64,000 nucleotides of DNA, taken from contig NZ_SOZH01000005.1 in the NCBI RefSeq assembly GCF_004519295.1, positions 124,001-188,000 of the forward strand, in the 5' to 3' direction. Of this stretch, positions 47,777-56,798 are shown piece by piece. Made by a program: the position numbers and the translations under genes. The notes below the pieces were generated by a model. That model saw only the letters and a list, made by a program, of their open reading frames with translations, searched no databases and had not been told where the DNA came from. The stretch's first letter is position 1. Each line of letters begins with the position of its first letter. The DNA comes from Cellulosimicrobium funkei (GTDB lineage: Bacteria; Actinomycetota; Actinomycetes; Actinomycetales; Cellulomonadaceae).

Positions 47777-48184
47777 ATGACGACCGACGCCCGCCCCGCG
47801 GAGGACACCGGACCCACCGACGCGATGGTGGCCGACGTCTTCCAGCGCGGCTGCACCTCGCGCCACGTGCTCGAGGCGGTGACCGGGCGCTGGGGCGTGC
47901 TCACGGTCGCCGGCCTGCGCGACGGCGCGGTGCGCTTCAACGCGCTCCGCCGCCGCATCGACGGGGTCAGCGAGAAGATGCTCGCGCAGACCCTCCAGTC
48001 CCTCGAGCGCGACGGCATCGTCGTGCGCGAGGTGCGGGCGAGCATCCCGCCCCACGTCGAGTACTCCCTCACCGACCTCGGGCGCCGCGTCGCGGACAGC
48101 CTCTCGGGTCTCATCGACGTCCTCGAGGGCGCGGTCGACGAGGTGTCGGCGTCCCAGCGCGCGTACGACGCGCGCCGGGACTGA
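47777..48184 (+). CDS. HxlR-family redox regulator (QorR-like)
   Basis: 135 residues. Cys26 in FQRGCTSRHVLEAV sits at the N-terminal position of the redox-active Cys of QorR and YodB. The winged helix follows (GRWGVLTVAGLRDGAVRF, ISEKMLAQTL-type helix here VSEKMLAQTLQSLERDG, PPHVEYSLTDLGRRV). It probably represses the divergent quinone oxidoreductase until Cys26 is oxidised or alkylated. No ribosome site; leaderless. Confidence 0.87.
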   Translation: MTTDARPAEDTGPTDAMVADVFQRGCTSRHVLEAVTGRWGVLTVAGLRDGAVRFNALRRRIDGVSEKMLAQTLQSLERDGIVVREVRASIPPHVEYSLTDLGRRVADSLSGLIDVLEGAVDEVSASQRAYDARRD

Positions 48185-48189
48185 CCAGC

Positions 48190-49266
48190 TCACGTCTGCG
48201 AGCGCAGGTACCACCAGACGAGCGCGGCGACCACGAGCAGGCCCGCGACGACCGCGAGCACGATCTTGCCGACGCTGTAGGGACGCCGCCCGACCACCTG
48301 TCCCGTGTTCGCGTTGACCATCACCTGCCACTGCCTGCCCGCGTAGACGTACGTCGCGACCCACAGCGGCAGGAGCACGAGCTTGAACATCACGTCGGCG
48401 TACGCGGTGCGGACCGACGCCACCCGCTGCTCGTCGCCGCCGATGTCGCGCTCGACGTCCCGCCGGATCACGGGCGCCATCTGCTGCTGCGCACGCTCGA
48501 GCCCGACGGGCGGCTCGACCTCGTACCGGGCCGCCGCGAACCCCGCGAGGTACTCGGCGCGGAAGGGCACGGCCTGGGCGAGCGGCCACGGCCCGAGCCG
48601 GGCGAGGTCGCGCTCGGCGACCTGGGAGGACGCGGGCACGAGCACGTCGTCGAAGTCGCGCTCGACGTGCCCCGCGACGTGCGTCCAGCTCACGCGCCGC
48701 TCCTGGCGCTCCTGGTCCCCCTGCTTCACGGTGACGTAGTACGCGTCGCCGCGCTGGCCCGTGTACGCGGACGACGTGCGCGCGTCGAACGTCCAGTGCG
48801 GCACGTACGAGCCGTGCAGCGACTCGGTGTCGCCCACCTTCTTCAGCTCGCCCGGTGCGAACCAGCGCGAGCGCACCCACCGCCGGAACGCCTCGCGCGC
48901 CTGCGCCTGCTCGACGCCGAACGGCACGACCGCCTCCGGCTGCACGAGCCCGTCGGCCTCCGCCGCGACGACGAGGTGGCCCCCGCAGAAGCGGCACGCG
49001 ACGGACAGGTCCGTGCCCTGCGTCGTCGCGCCGCAGCCGTCGCACACGAGCGTGCGCGCGTCGAGGAGACCGGCGCGCACGCCGCCCTGTGCCGCGGCCC
49101 ACGCGTCGAAGGAGTGCTCGTCGACGGCGTCGCCCGCGGCGTGCACGATGTCGACCGTGCCACCGCACGCGACGCAGCGCAGGTGCTGCGTGCCCGGCGC
49201 GTACGCGAGCTGCGACCCGCACGCGTCGCAGCGCGTGCGGACCAGCTCGCCGGGGATGTCGCTCAC
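48190..49266 (-). CDS. Zinc-ribbon membrane protein paired with SPFH protein
   Basis: 358 residues. Two zinc ribbons open the protein (CDACGSQLAYAPGTQHLRC then CVACGG; CDGCGATTQGTD then CRFCGG). A long middle domain with WTFDARTSSAYTGQRGD and QERRVSWTHVAGHVERDFDD follows, and a C-terminal hydrophobic region (LAVVAGLLVVAALVWWYL). Related proteins, sometimes labelled helicase-like only because of the ribbons, accompany YdjI-type SPFH genes. GTG at 49266, 2 nt after the SPFH stop. No enzymatic motif is visible. Confidence 0.75.
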   Translation of the reverse strand: MSDIPGELVRTRCDACGSQLAYAPGTQHLRCVACGGTVDIVHAAGDAVDEHSFDAWAAAQGGVRAGLLDARTLVCDGCGATTQGTDLSVACRFCGGHLVVAAEADGLVQPEAVVPFGVEQAQAREAFRRWVRSRWFAPGELKKVGDTESLHGSYVPHWTFDARTSSAYTGQRGDAYYVTVKQGDQERQERRVSWTHVAGHVERDFDDVLVPASSQVAERDLARLGPWPLAQAVPFRAEYLAGFAAARYEVEPPVGLERAQQQMAPVIRRDVERDIGGDEQRVASVRTAYADVMFKLVLLPLWVATYVYAGRQWQVMVNANTGQVVGRRPYSVGKIVLAVVAGLLVVAALVWWYLRSQT

Positions 49267-49268
49267 CG

Positions 49269-50420
49269 TCAGCCCGCCGCCGGGTCGCCGGAGGTGCCCG
49301 TCGGGGGCAGCGGCGGAGGGGTCGCGGCGAACAGCGGCGCGAGCGCCGGGACCTGCCCGGCGGGCGTCCACGCGTCCATGCCCTGCTGCCAGACGAGCGA
49401 CCCGCGCGTCAGGGCACCGGACCGGACGTGGCCCGCGAGGTCCGCCGTCGTGCCGGGACCGGCCTGCGCGCCGTCCACGGCCCAGTACCAGGGCGACTCC
49501 GCGGCGGGCAGCGGCGGCGGGCCGGCGGGCGCCGCCGGGGCCTGCGGGGCGGACGGCGTCCCGAGGGACTGCGCGAGCTGCTGCCCCATGGCGGCCCCGA
49601 GGCCCATGCCCGCACCGAGCCCCAGGCCGTCGCCCGCCCCGCCGGGGTTCCCCGCCGCGGTCTCGATCGCGTTCGCCGCCTGGAACCTCGTGTACTGGTC
49701 GAGGTTCCCGACGACCGCCATCTGGGTGCGCTTGTCGAGCGCCGCCTCGACCTCGGGCGGGAAGGAGACGTTCTCGAGGACGAAGCGGCGGACGGCGATG
49801 CCGTACTCCGACAGGTCCTCCGAGAGCTGGCCCGCGAGGCGCGTGGCGATCTGGCCCTGGTTCGCGGCGAGGTCGACCGCCGCGACGCCGGCCTCCGCGA
49901 GCGCCGGCCCGAGCTGGCCGACCACGAGACGGCGGAAGTAGTCGCCGATCTCGTCGGTGCGGAACTGCGGGTCGGTCCCCACGAGCTGGCGCAGCAGCGC
50001 CGCCGGGTCGACGACCTGCAGGCCGTACGTGCCGAACGCGCGCAGGCGGACCGCGCCGAGCTCCGGGTCGCGCAGGATCACCGGGTTCTGCGTGCCCCAC
50101 GTGAGGTCGGTGAGCTGGCGCGTCGTGACGAAGTAGACCTCCGCCTTGAACGGTGAGTTGAACCCGTGCTTCCAGCCCTGCAGCGTCGACAGGATCGGCA
50201 GGTTCTTGGTCTCGAGCGTGTACGTGCCCGGCCCGAACACGTCGGCGAGCCGGCCCTCGCTGACGAAGACGGCGCTCTGCCCCTCCCGCACGACGAGCTT
50301 CGCCTGGTTCTTGATTTCGTTGCCCTGGCGCGGAAAGCGCCAGACGATCGTGTCCCGGCTTTCGTCGAGGAACTCGACGATGTCGATCAGCTGGCCGCGC
50401 AGCTTCTCCATGAAGCTCAT
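49269..50420 (-). CDS. SPFH/band-7 protein with C-terminal GYF_2 domain (YdjI-like)
   Basis: 383 residues. The N-terminal part (MSFMEKLRGQLIDIVEFLDE, AKLVVREGQSAVFVSEGRL, FGPGTYTLETKNLP) matches the YdjI virion-core-like SPFH group, which lacks a membrane anchor of its own. A Gly/Ala-rich coiled region leads to a GYF_2 domain (WYWAVDGAQAGP, LTRGSLVWQQGMDAW). It probably oligomerises at the membrane surface with the zinc-ribbon partner encoded next. ATG behind AAGGAG. TATGCT on the minus strand at 50513-50508 is a likely -10. Confidence 0.87.
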   Translation of the reverse strand: MSFMEKLRGQLIDIVEFLDESRDTIVWRFPRQGNEIKNQAKLVVREGQSAVFVSEGRLADVFGPGTYTLETKNLPILSTLQGWKHGFNSPFKAEVYFVTTRQLTDLTWGTQNPVILRDPELGAVRLRAFGTYGLQVVDPAALLRQLVGTDPQFRTDEIGDYFRRLVVGQLGPALAEAGVAAVDLAANQGQIATRLAGQLSEDLSEYGIAVRRFVLENVSFPPEVEAALDKRTQMAVVGNLDQYTRFQAANAIETAAGNPGGAGDGLGLGAGMGLGAAMGQQLAQSLGTPSAPQAPAAPAGPPPLPAAESPWYWAVDGAQAGPGTTADLAGHVRSGALTRGSLVWQQGMDAWTPAGQVPALAPLFAATPPPLPPTGTSGDPAAG

Positions 50421-50655
50421 CCGGACTCCTTCGCTCGTCGTGCGGGACGGCCGCGGGCAACCTGGTCGACGGGCGCGCGGCCCGCCGCGGTCGCCCCCGG
50501 CGCGCCGAGCATAGCGGCATCCCAGCCTGCCGATGAAACCGCCAAGGGTTGGTAAAACCGACTGGTCGCCGCGCGGTCGCGTGCGGCCCGACGAACCCGC
50601 GGTGACTCCCCCCGGACGAGGCCGCCCGAGGAGCGGCCCCGGGCTCGGCGGCACC

Positions 50656-50661
50656 TATCCT
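50656..50661 (+). promoter_or_regulatory. -10 element, leaderless transcript at 50668
   Basis: TATCCT, 6 nt before the GTG at 50668. Confidence 0.5.
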
Positions 50662-50667
50662 GGCCGG

Positions 50668-51333
50668 GTGCCGACCCCGCCGACGACCGCGCCAGCGACT
50701 CCCACCGTCGCCGTCCTCCTCGCGGCCGGGGCCGGGACGCGCCTCGGGCGCGGGCCCAAGGCGCTGCTCCCCCACCGCGGCGGCACGCTCGTCGAGCACG
50801 CGACGGCGACCCTGCTCGCGGGCGGGTGCGACGCCGTCGTCGTGGTGCTCGGTGCCGAGGCCGCGCGCGTGCGGGCCGGGTCGTCGCTCGACGAGCCCGG
50901 GGTGCGCGTCGTCGACAACCCCGACTGGGCCACCGGGATGGCGTCGTCCCTGCGCGTCGGCGTCGCCGCCGCTCTCGGCCTCGCCCCCGCCCGGGTCGTC
51001 GTCGCGCACGTGGACCAGCCCGGTGTCGGGCCCGACGACGTCGCGCGCCTCCTCGCCGCGCACCGCCCCGGGCGCGTGACCGCGTCGCGGTGGCTCGCCG
51101 GGGGCGCCGCGGAGGACGCTGCGGGGGCGGACCGCCCTCGGTGGGCGCACCCGCTCGTCCTCGACGCCGCGCTCGCGGGGCCCGCCGCCGCGAGCGCCCG
51201 CGGCGACCACGGGGCACGCGACTTCCTGCGTGCCCACGCCGACCTGGTCGACGTCGTCGACCACCCTGGCGACGGCCGCGACCTCGACACCGCGGCCGAC
51301 CTCGACCTCCTGGACGGCCCCGCCCCCCGCTGA
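50668..51333 (+). CDS. MobA-like nucleotidyltransferase (MocA/molybdenum cofactor type)
   Basis: 221 residues. The nucleotide-binding start VAVLLAAGAGTRLGRGPKALL and the later VVAHVDQPGVGPDDV define the MobA-like NTP transferase fold. Position beside xanthine dehydrogenase suggests it adds CMP (MocA) or GMP to molybdopterin for that enzyme; XDH-family enzymes normally use the CMP form. It is about 20 residues longer than typical because of a Thr/Pro-rich start. It is convergent with the xdh operon and shares a terminator palindrome with it. Confidence 0.85.
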   Translation: MPTPPTTAPATPTVAVLLAAGAGTRLGRGPKALLPHRGGTLVEHATATLLAGGCDAVVVVLGAEAARVRAGSSLDEPGVRVVDNPDWATGMASSLRVGVAAALGLAPARVVVAHVDQPGVGPDDVARLLAAHRPGRVTASRWLAGGAAEDAAGADRPRWAHPLVLDAALAGPAAASARGDHGARDFLRAHADLVDVVDHPGDGRDLDTAADLDLLDGPAPR

Positions 51334-51392
51334 GTGCGGGAAGCAGTCGCGCCGACCGGCGTCGGACGGGACTGCTTCCCGCACTCAGCGGG
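51326..51392. terminator. Large bidirectional terminator holding both stop codons
   Basis: Perfect 23-bp inverted repeat (51326-51348 and 51370-51392) with a 21-nt loop. The stop of the gene at 50668 (51331-51333) and of the xanthine dehydrogenase gene (51385-51387) lie inside opposite arms, so both messages end in the same hairpin. Confidence 0.75.
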
Positions 51393-54300
51393 TGGAGGCG
51401 GCGGCCTTGATGCCCAGGTAGACGCGGTCGCGCGCGAGCGGGAGCTCGGTGAACCGCACGCCCGTCGCGGCGCGGATCGCGTTGGCGAGCGCGGGTGCGA
51501 CGGGGTTGAACGGGCTCTCGCTCATCGACTTCGCGCCCATCGGGCCCACGGTGTCCGACGTCCGCGCGAAGTACACCTCGCTGCGCGGGGTGTCCGCGAA
51601 CGTGGGCAGGTGGTACTGGCGGAAGATGTCCGTCGTCACGCGGCCCGTCTCGTCGACCACCACGTTCTCGTAGAGCGCCGCGCCGAGGGCCTGGGCGATG
51701 CCGCCCTCGACCTGGCCGCGGCACTGGCGCGGGTTGACGACCTCCCCGGCGTCGGCGGCCTGGACGGACTGGAGGATGCGGATCTCCCCTGTCCCGCGGT
51801 GCACCGCGACGCGGAAGCCGTGGACGTTGAACGCGACCGAGCGCGGGGTGCCGCCCCAGCGGCCCTCGGCGGCGAGCGCGATCCCGGCGTCGTCGGCGGC
51901 GCGCGCGACGTCGGCCAGCGGCAGTACCGTCCCGGCGCAGTCGACGCCGCCGGGCACGAGTCGGCAGTCGCCGGGCGCGGCGCCCGCGACCCCGGCCGCG
52001 ACCTTGAGCACCACCTCGGCCAGGTCCTGCGCGGCGGCGAGCGACGCCTTGCCCGCGACGACCGTGCCGGTGGACCCGAACGCCCCGGTGTCGTGCTCGA
52101 CGAGGTCGGTGTCGGACTGCCGCACGACGACGTCGGCGGCGTCCTGCCCGAGCGCGCTCGCGACGAGCTGGGCGTGGACGGTCGTCGTGCCGTTGCCGAA
52201 CTCGGCGGTCCCGACCTCGGCCTCGACGACCCCGTCCGGCCGCAGCCGCACGCGCGCGTGGGAGTAGTGCCCGCGAGGCGGGACGGTGTCGATCATGGAC
52301 AGCGCCGTCCCCTCCCCGACGCCCCACTCCGGGCCCAGGTCCGGGAGCGCGTCCGGCCCCGACCCGGCGCCCGCGCCGTACGCGGCGACGTCGCGCGCCC
52401 GGCCGCGCGCGAGCGCGTCGGCGGCCAGGTCGAGGCACTGGTCGAGCCCGTAGCTGCCGTAGAGCACGTCCTCCTCGGGCGTCGGGTGCGTGGAGAGCAT
52501 GGGGTCGCCGTCGCGCACGACGTTGCGGCGCCGCAGCTCGACCGGGTCCAGGCCGAGCTGCCGCGCGAGCTCGTCGACCGCGGACTCGACGGCGAAGATC
52601 ATCTGCGACAGCCCGTACCCGCGGAACGCGCCCGCGGGCACCGTGTTCGTGTAGACGCAGTGGGCGTCGACCTTCTTGTTGTCGCACCGGTAGACGGCGA
52701 GGGACTCGCCGCACCCGTGGAACATGACGCCCGGGCCGTGGTTCCCGTACGCCCCGGTGTTGCTGAGGACGTCGAGGTGCAGCGCAGTGAGGGTGCCGTC
52801 GCGGCGCGCGCCCGCGCGCACGCGGATGCGGAACGGGTGGCGCGTCGTCGTGCCGACGAACTGCTCGCGGCGCGTGAGCTCGAGCTGCACGGGCCGGCCG
52901 AGCCGCAGCGTCGCGAGCGCGACGACGTCCTCCGTGAGCACCTCCTGCTTGCCGCCGAACCCGCCGCCCACGCGCTCGCAGTGCACGCGCACGCGCTCCG
53001 GGTCGAGGTCGAGGACGCGCGCCAGATGGCGGCGCGCGAGGAACGGGACCTGCGTGGACGACCGCACGACGAGGCGCCCGTCGTCGTCGAGCGACGCGAC
53101 GGCGCAGTGCGTCTCGAGCGCCGCGTGCTGCACGCGGTGGGTGCGGTACGTGGCCTCGTGCACGACGTCGGCCTCCGCGAGCCCGCGCTCGACGTCGCCG
53201 AGCTCGGAGTGCACCTCGGCGACGACGTTCGCCTCCGGCCGCGAGACGCGCGCGGCCGCGGCGTCGAGCTCGGGGTGCACGAGCGGCGCCCCCGCGACCA
53301 TGGCCTCCTCCGGGTCGACGACGGCGGGCAGCGGCGCGTACTCGACGCGGACCCGGCGCACCCCCTCCTCGGCCGCGGCGACGGTCTCGGCGACGACGGC
53401 CGCGACCCGCTGGCCGACGTGCCGCACGACGTCGTCGAGGATCCGCGTGTCGTCGGGGTCGTCGGTGAACAGCTCGTGCTGCGCGGTCGAGAACCGCGTC
53501 GCGGGCGCGTCCTCGTGCGTGAGCACGGCGTGCACGCCGGGCACCGCGAGCGCGTCCGTCGTGTCGATCGCGACGACGCGCGCGTGCGCGTGCGGCGACC
53601 GCACGAGCTTGAGGTGGAGCAGGCCCGGGTAGTCGGCCGGGTCCACGTCGAGCGTGTACCGCACCGTCCCGGTGACGATCCCCCGGCCCGCGGGCGCGGG
53701 CACGTCGCGCCCGAACGCCCGGCCCGCCTCGCCAGAGCCCTCCCCCGCCGAGGTAGAGCCCCGGTCCGGCGAGGTAGAGGCCCGGTCCGCCGAGGTAGAG
53801 CCGTGGTCCGGCGAGGTAGAGGCCCGGTCGCCGCCCGACGGCGCACGCTCGCCCGTGCCCGGTGCGGTCCCGGTCGTGTCGCCGCGCCCGAGCACGGCGT
53901 CCTCGATCGCGCGGTACCCCGTGCAGCGGCACAGGTTGCCCTTGAGGTTGCGCGGCAGGTTCTCGCGCTGCGCGTCGTCGAACGTCGCGGCGGTCATGAT
54001 CATCCCGGCGGTGCAGAACCCGCACTGGAAGCCCTGCGCGTCCAGGAACTGCTGCTGCACCGGGTGCAGCGCGTCCTGCGGGCCGCGGGGGTCGTGGTCG
54101 CACGCGCCCGCCGCCTCGTCCCCGGCACCGCCCCGGCACGACGTCGCCGCGAGCCCCTGGATCGTCGTCACCTCGTGGCCCGCCGCGCGCCGCGCGGGGT
54201 AGACGCACGAGTGCACCGGGACGCCGTCGACGTGCACGGTGCACGCGCCGCAGTCGCCGCCGTCGCACCCCTTCTTCACGCCGAGCGCGCCCTGCTCGCG

Positions 54301-54402
54301 CAGGTAGGTGCGCAGGCACTGGCCCGCGCGGGGCTCGGTGCGGGCGGTGCGGCCGTCGATCGTCACCGGCGGGGCCGGGTGCGGGGCGGGCGTCGTCGTC
54401 AT
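51385..54402 (-). CDS. Xanthine dehydrogenase, fused 2Fe-2S and molybdopterin subunit
   Basis: 1005 residues. Residues 1-170 carry two 2Fe-2S clusters ([34 protein letters not shown]). Residues about 230-1005 are the molybdopterin-binding domain ([18 protein letters not shown], and the active-site Glu in [12 protein letters not shown]). The linker at about 191-218 contains four 7-residue repeats of the type DRASTSP, encoded by 21-bp DNA repeats. Bacterial enzymes usually place 2Fe-2S and Mo parts on separate chains. The FAD part is encoded just upstream. ATG overlaps the FAD gene stop by 4 bp, behind GGAGG. It oxidises xanthine, and probably hypoxanthine, to urate. Confidence 0.9.
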   Translation of the reverse strand: MTTTPAPHPAPPVTIDGRTARTEPRAGQCLRTYLREQGALGVKKGCDGGDCGACTVHVDGVPVHSCVYPARRAAGHEVTTIQGLAATSCRGGAGDEAAGACDHDPRGPQDALHPVQQQFLDAQGFQCGFCTAGMIMTAATFDDAQRENLPRNLKGNLCRCTGYRAIEDAVLGRGDTTGTAPGTGERAPSGGDRASTSPDHGSTSADRASTSPDRGSTSAGEGSGEAGRAFGRDVPAPAGRGIVTGTVRYTLDVDPADYPGLLHLKLVRSPHAHARVVAIDTTDALAVPGVHAVLTHEDAPATRFSTAQHELFTDDPDDTRILDDVVRHVGQRVAAVVAETVAAAEEGVRRVRVEYAPLPAVVDPEEAMVAGAPLVHPELDAAAARVSRPEANVVAEVHSELGDVERGLAEADVVHEATYRTHRVQHAALETHCAVASLDDDGRLVVRSSTQVPFLARRHLARVLDLDPERVRVHCERVGGGFGGKQEVLTEDVVALATLRLGRPVQLELTRREQFVGTTTRHPFRIRVRAGARRDGTLTALHLDVLSNTGAYGNHGPGVMFHGCGESLAVYRCDNKKVDAHCVYTNTVPAGAFRGYGLSQMIFAVESAVDELARQLGLDPVELRRRNVVRDGDPMLSTHPTPEEDVLYGSYGLDQCLDLAADALARGRARDVAAYGAGAGSGPDALPDLGPEWGVGEGTALSMIDTVPPRGHYSHARVRLRPDGVVEAEVGTAEFGNGTTTVHAQLVASALGQDAADVVVRQSDTDLVEHDTGAFGSTGTVVAGKASLAAAQDLAEVVLKVAAGVAGAAPGDCRLVPGGVDCAGTVLPLADVARAADDAGIALAAEGRWGGTPRSVAFNVHGFRVAVHRGTGEIRILQSVQAADAGEVVNPRQCRGQVEGGIAQALGAALYENVVVDETGRVTTDIFRQYHLPTFADTPRSEVYFARTSDTVGPMGAKSMSESPFNPVAPALANAIRAATGVRFTELPLARDRVYLGIKAAASTR
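53749..53829. repeat. Tandem 21-bp GAGGTAGAG repeat inside the xdh coding sequence
   Basis: Almost four copies of CGAGGTAGAGCCCCGGTCCGG-type units (each 21 bp, so the frame is kept). The same 10-bp core forms the aceA-aceB intergenic cluster at 26854-26959. Confidence 0.88.
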
Positions 54403-55268
54403 CGGAGGCCTCCGTCCGAGGTCGTGCCGTCGACGAGCTCCGCGCGGATCTGCTCGCCGAGGCGGTAGGTCATGTCCCGGCGCCACTCGGGCAGCCCGTG
54501 GATGTCGTCGTGGTAGAGGTCGGCGGGGACCGCGGCGTCGAGCGTGGCGACGAGGTCGGCGGCGGTGGGCAGCGCGTCCGCCGCGAAGCGGAGCTGCACG
54601 GGCCGGCGCGTCGAGGCGGTGACCGTGAGGACGAACGCGCCCCCGGCGTCGGGCGGGTCGACCCGGCCCACGAGCAGCACGCCGGAGCGCCCGAGGTTGG
54701 ACAGCGACAGGCGGCGGAACGCGGTGCGCGAGCGCAGCGCGTGGTCCGGCAGACGGATCGCGCGCAGGAGCTCCCCGGGCGCGAGCGTGTTGCGCAGCTC
54801 GCCCGTGACGAGGTCGACGACGGGCTGCTCCCGGCGGGTGCCGCCCGGCCCCCAGACCTCCGCGACGCCGTCGAGCGCCGCGGTGAGCGAGATCATCGGC
54901 CCGGCCGGCAGCGACGTGCAGACGTTGCCCCCGACGGTCGACGTGTTCCAGATCTTGAACGACGCGACGAAGCTGTCGCAGCACGGCCGCACGAGGTCCA
55001 GCGCGCGCCACCGGTCGCGCACGGACGCGGCCTGCGCGCTCTCCTCGAACGCCCACAGCTCGGCGACGGTGCACGTCGCGGCGATCTCGAGGCCCTCGTC
55101 GGTGACGGTCAGCGCGGGCCACCCCGCGCTCGTCAGGTCGAGCAGGCGCCGGAGAGTCTCGCTGCCGTAGGAGAACAGGACGGTCCCGCCCGCGAGCCAC
55201 GCGTCGCCCTCGCGCCAGTCGGCGGGGTCGGCGGTCGGGACGAGGTCGGTGACGGTGCCCAGGTCCAT
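54399..55268 (-). CDS. Xanthine dehydrogenase FAD-binding subunit
   Basis: 289 residues of the CO dehydrogenase flavoprotein family. [10 protein letters not shown] is the first FAD-binding block, and [20 protein letters not shown] the second. It passes electrons from the 2Fe-2S clusters of the fusion subunit to NAD+. Middle gene of the xdhC-FAD-fusion operon: the start shares one base with the xdhC stop (TGATG), and the stop overlaps the next start (ATGA). Confidence 0.9.
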   Translation of the reverse strand: MDLGTVTDLVPTADPADWREGDAWLAGGTVLFSYGSETLRRLLDLTSAGWPALTVTDEGLEIAATCTVAELWAFEESAQAASVRDRWRALDLVRPCCDSFVASFKIWNTSTVGGNVCTSLPAGPMISLTAALDGVAEVWGPGGTRREQPVVDLVTGELRNTLAPGELLRAIRLPDHALRSRTAFRRLSLSNLGRSGVLLVGRVDPPDAGGAFVLTVTASTRRPVQLRFAADALPTAADLVATLDAAVPADLYHDDIHGLPEWRRDMTYRLGEQIRAELVDGTTSDGGLR

Positions 55269-56542
55269 CAGGGGGCCTCCTCGGGGTGGGGGCGGTGCGT
55301 CGGTGCACCGTCCGGTCGTGCTGCGGGCTCCGCGTGGAGCGGGCCCGAGCTGCTGCTGAGCGGGACGACGGCGGAGCGCCCGTGCCGGGTGGCGACGAGC
55401 TCCGCGGTGATGGAGACGGCGACCTCCTCGGGCGTGACGGCGCCGAGGTCGAGCCCGATGGGCGACCGCAGGCGCGCGAGCGCGGCCTCGCCCACGCCCT
55501 CGGCGCGCAACGCGGCGACGCGCTGGGCGTGCGAGCGGCGCGAGCCCATCGCGCCGACGTACGCAAGCGTCAGGTCCAGCGCGAGCCGCAGGAGCGGCAC
55601 GTCGAACTTCGCGTCGTGCGTGAGGACGGCGACGGCGGTCCGTGCGTCGAGCCGGCCCGCGGCGGCCTCGGCGGCGAGGTAGCGGTCGGGCCACTCGACG
55701 ACGACCTCCGCCTCGGGGAAGCGGCGCGGGTCGGCGAACACCTCGCGCGCGTCGACGAGCGTCACGCGGTAGCCGAGGAGCCGGACGTGCCGCACGAGCG
55801 CGCCCGCGAAGTCGTTGGCCCCGCACACGAGGAAGCGCGGCGCGGGCAGCCGCGTCTCGACGAGCAGCGTGACGGGCTCGGCCGCGTCGCACGCGTCGGC
55901 GGCTGCTCCTGCCGGGGCCGGTGCGGCGGCGCACCCCTCCGAAGGCGACGGCGACGGCGCCGCGCCCGGGCCGCCGTGCGCCGCGTGCACGGTCGCCGTG
56001 CCGCCCGCGCGCAGCACCGCCACGACCTGCGCCGCCGCGGCGGCCAGGCTGTCGGGCCCGACGAGGCCGCGCAGCGCCCGGGCGACCGCTGCCTCGTCGG
56101 CGGCACCCGGGTCGTCCACGACGACGGCCGTGCGCGCGCCGCCGTCGATGCGGCGGACGAGGGCCACGGGCGGGGCGGGCTCGGCTCGCGCCGCGAGCGC
56201 GTGCAGGGCGCGCGTCGCGTCGTCGTCGGGGAGCACGGGCTGGACGTGGACGTCGAGCGTCCCGCCGCAGCTCAGCCCGACGGCGAACGCGTCGTCGTCG
56301 CTGTACCCGAACGTCTCGCGGTGGCTCGTGCCGGACGCGATCGCGTCGAGAGCCGCGGCGTGGACGGCGCCCTCGACGCACCCGCCGGACAGGCTGCCGA
56401 GCACGGCGCCGTCGGCGCGGACCGCCATCGCGGTGCCGACCGGGCGCGGCACGGACCCCGACGCGGCGACCACGGTCGCCACGGCGAAGGGCGGCTGCCC
56501 CGGACCGAGCCAGGGGGCGAGCCGGTCGACGATGTGGAGCAT
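55268..56542 (-). CDS. xdhC: XdhC/CoxI family molybdenum cofactor insertion chaperone
   Basis: 424 residues. The N-terminal XdhC_CoxI domain has [30 protein letters not shown] and [11 protein letters not shown]. The C-terminal Rossmann domain has [20 protein letters not shown] and [14 protein letters not shown], ending in [20 protein letters not shown]. It binds sulfurated molybdopterin and loads xanthine dehydrogenase. It is the first gene of the operon, which is unusual in that the chaperone precedes the enzyme. An Ala/Pro-rich insertion lies near residues 215-245. ATG at 56542. Confidence 0.92.
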   Translation of the reverse strand: MLHIVDRLAPWLGPGQPPFAVATVVAASGSVPRPVGTAMAVRADGAVLGSLSGGCVEGAVHAAALDAIASGTSHRETFGYSDDDAFAVGLSCGGTLDVHVQPVLPDDDATRALHALAARAEPAPPVALVRRIDGGARTAVVVDDPGAADEAAVARALRGLVGPDSLAAAAAQVVAVLRAGGTATVHAAHGGPGAAPSPSPSEGCAAAPAPAGAAADACDAAEPVTLLVETRLPAPRFLVCGANDFAGALVRHVRLLGYRVTLVDAREVFADPRRFPEAEVVVEWPDRYLAAEAAAGRLDARTAVAVLTHDAKFDVPLLRLALDLTLAYVGAMGSRRSHAQRVAALRAEGVGEAALARLRSPIGLDLGAVTPEEVAVSITAELVATRHGRSAVVPLSSSSGPLHAEPAARPDGAPTHRPHPEEAP

Positions 56543-56698
56543 CGTGGCCTCGCTTCCGCAGGGTGCCGGCGTACCGGCGTCCTTCCAGTGAACCCTTGCG
56601 GTGAGTCCCCTGCGTGTCCTGGCCCGCGTCCGCTGTGACGCGCCCGAAACACAGGGCTTGAATCCGCCGTGGACCCCCTCCGACCCACGGAGAGAAGT

Positions 56699-56732
56699 TC
56701 CGTCTAGTGGAATTGCAGTTCCACTCGACGGA
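56699..56732. promoter_or_regulatory. Operator-like inverted repeat at the xdhC promoter
   Basis: 14-bp arms with one mismatch (56699-56712 and 56719-56732) around TTGCAG. The core AGTGGAA-N6-TTCCACT resembles IclR-family operators and covers the predicted transcription start. Confidence 0.6.
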
Positions 56733-56736
56733 CTCC

Positions 56737-56765
56737 ACGCTAGCACGCGGTGAGGCGCAGGTCAC
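56737..56765 (-). promoter_or_regulatory. xdhC promoter
   Basis: On the minus strand GTGACC (56765-56760), 17 nt, then TAGCGT (56742-56737). The same TAGCGT -10 occurs at the guanine deaminase promoter. Confidence 0.45.
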
Positions 56766-56786
56766 CGTCCTGGCGGGAGGGACGAC

Positions 56787-56792
56787 TACGAT
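56787..56792 (+). promoter_or_regulatory. -10 element, leaderless moaA transcript
   Basis: TACGAT, 6 nt before the ATG at 56799. Confidence 0.5.
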
Positions 56793-56798
56793 CGGCCC

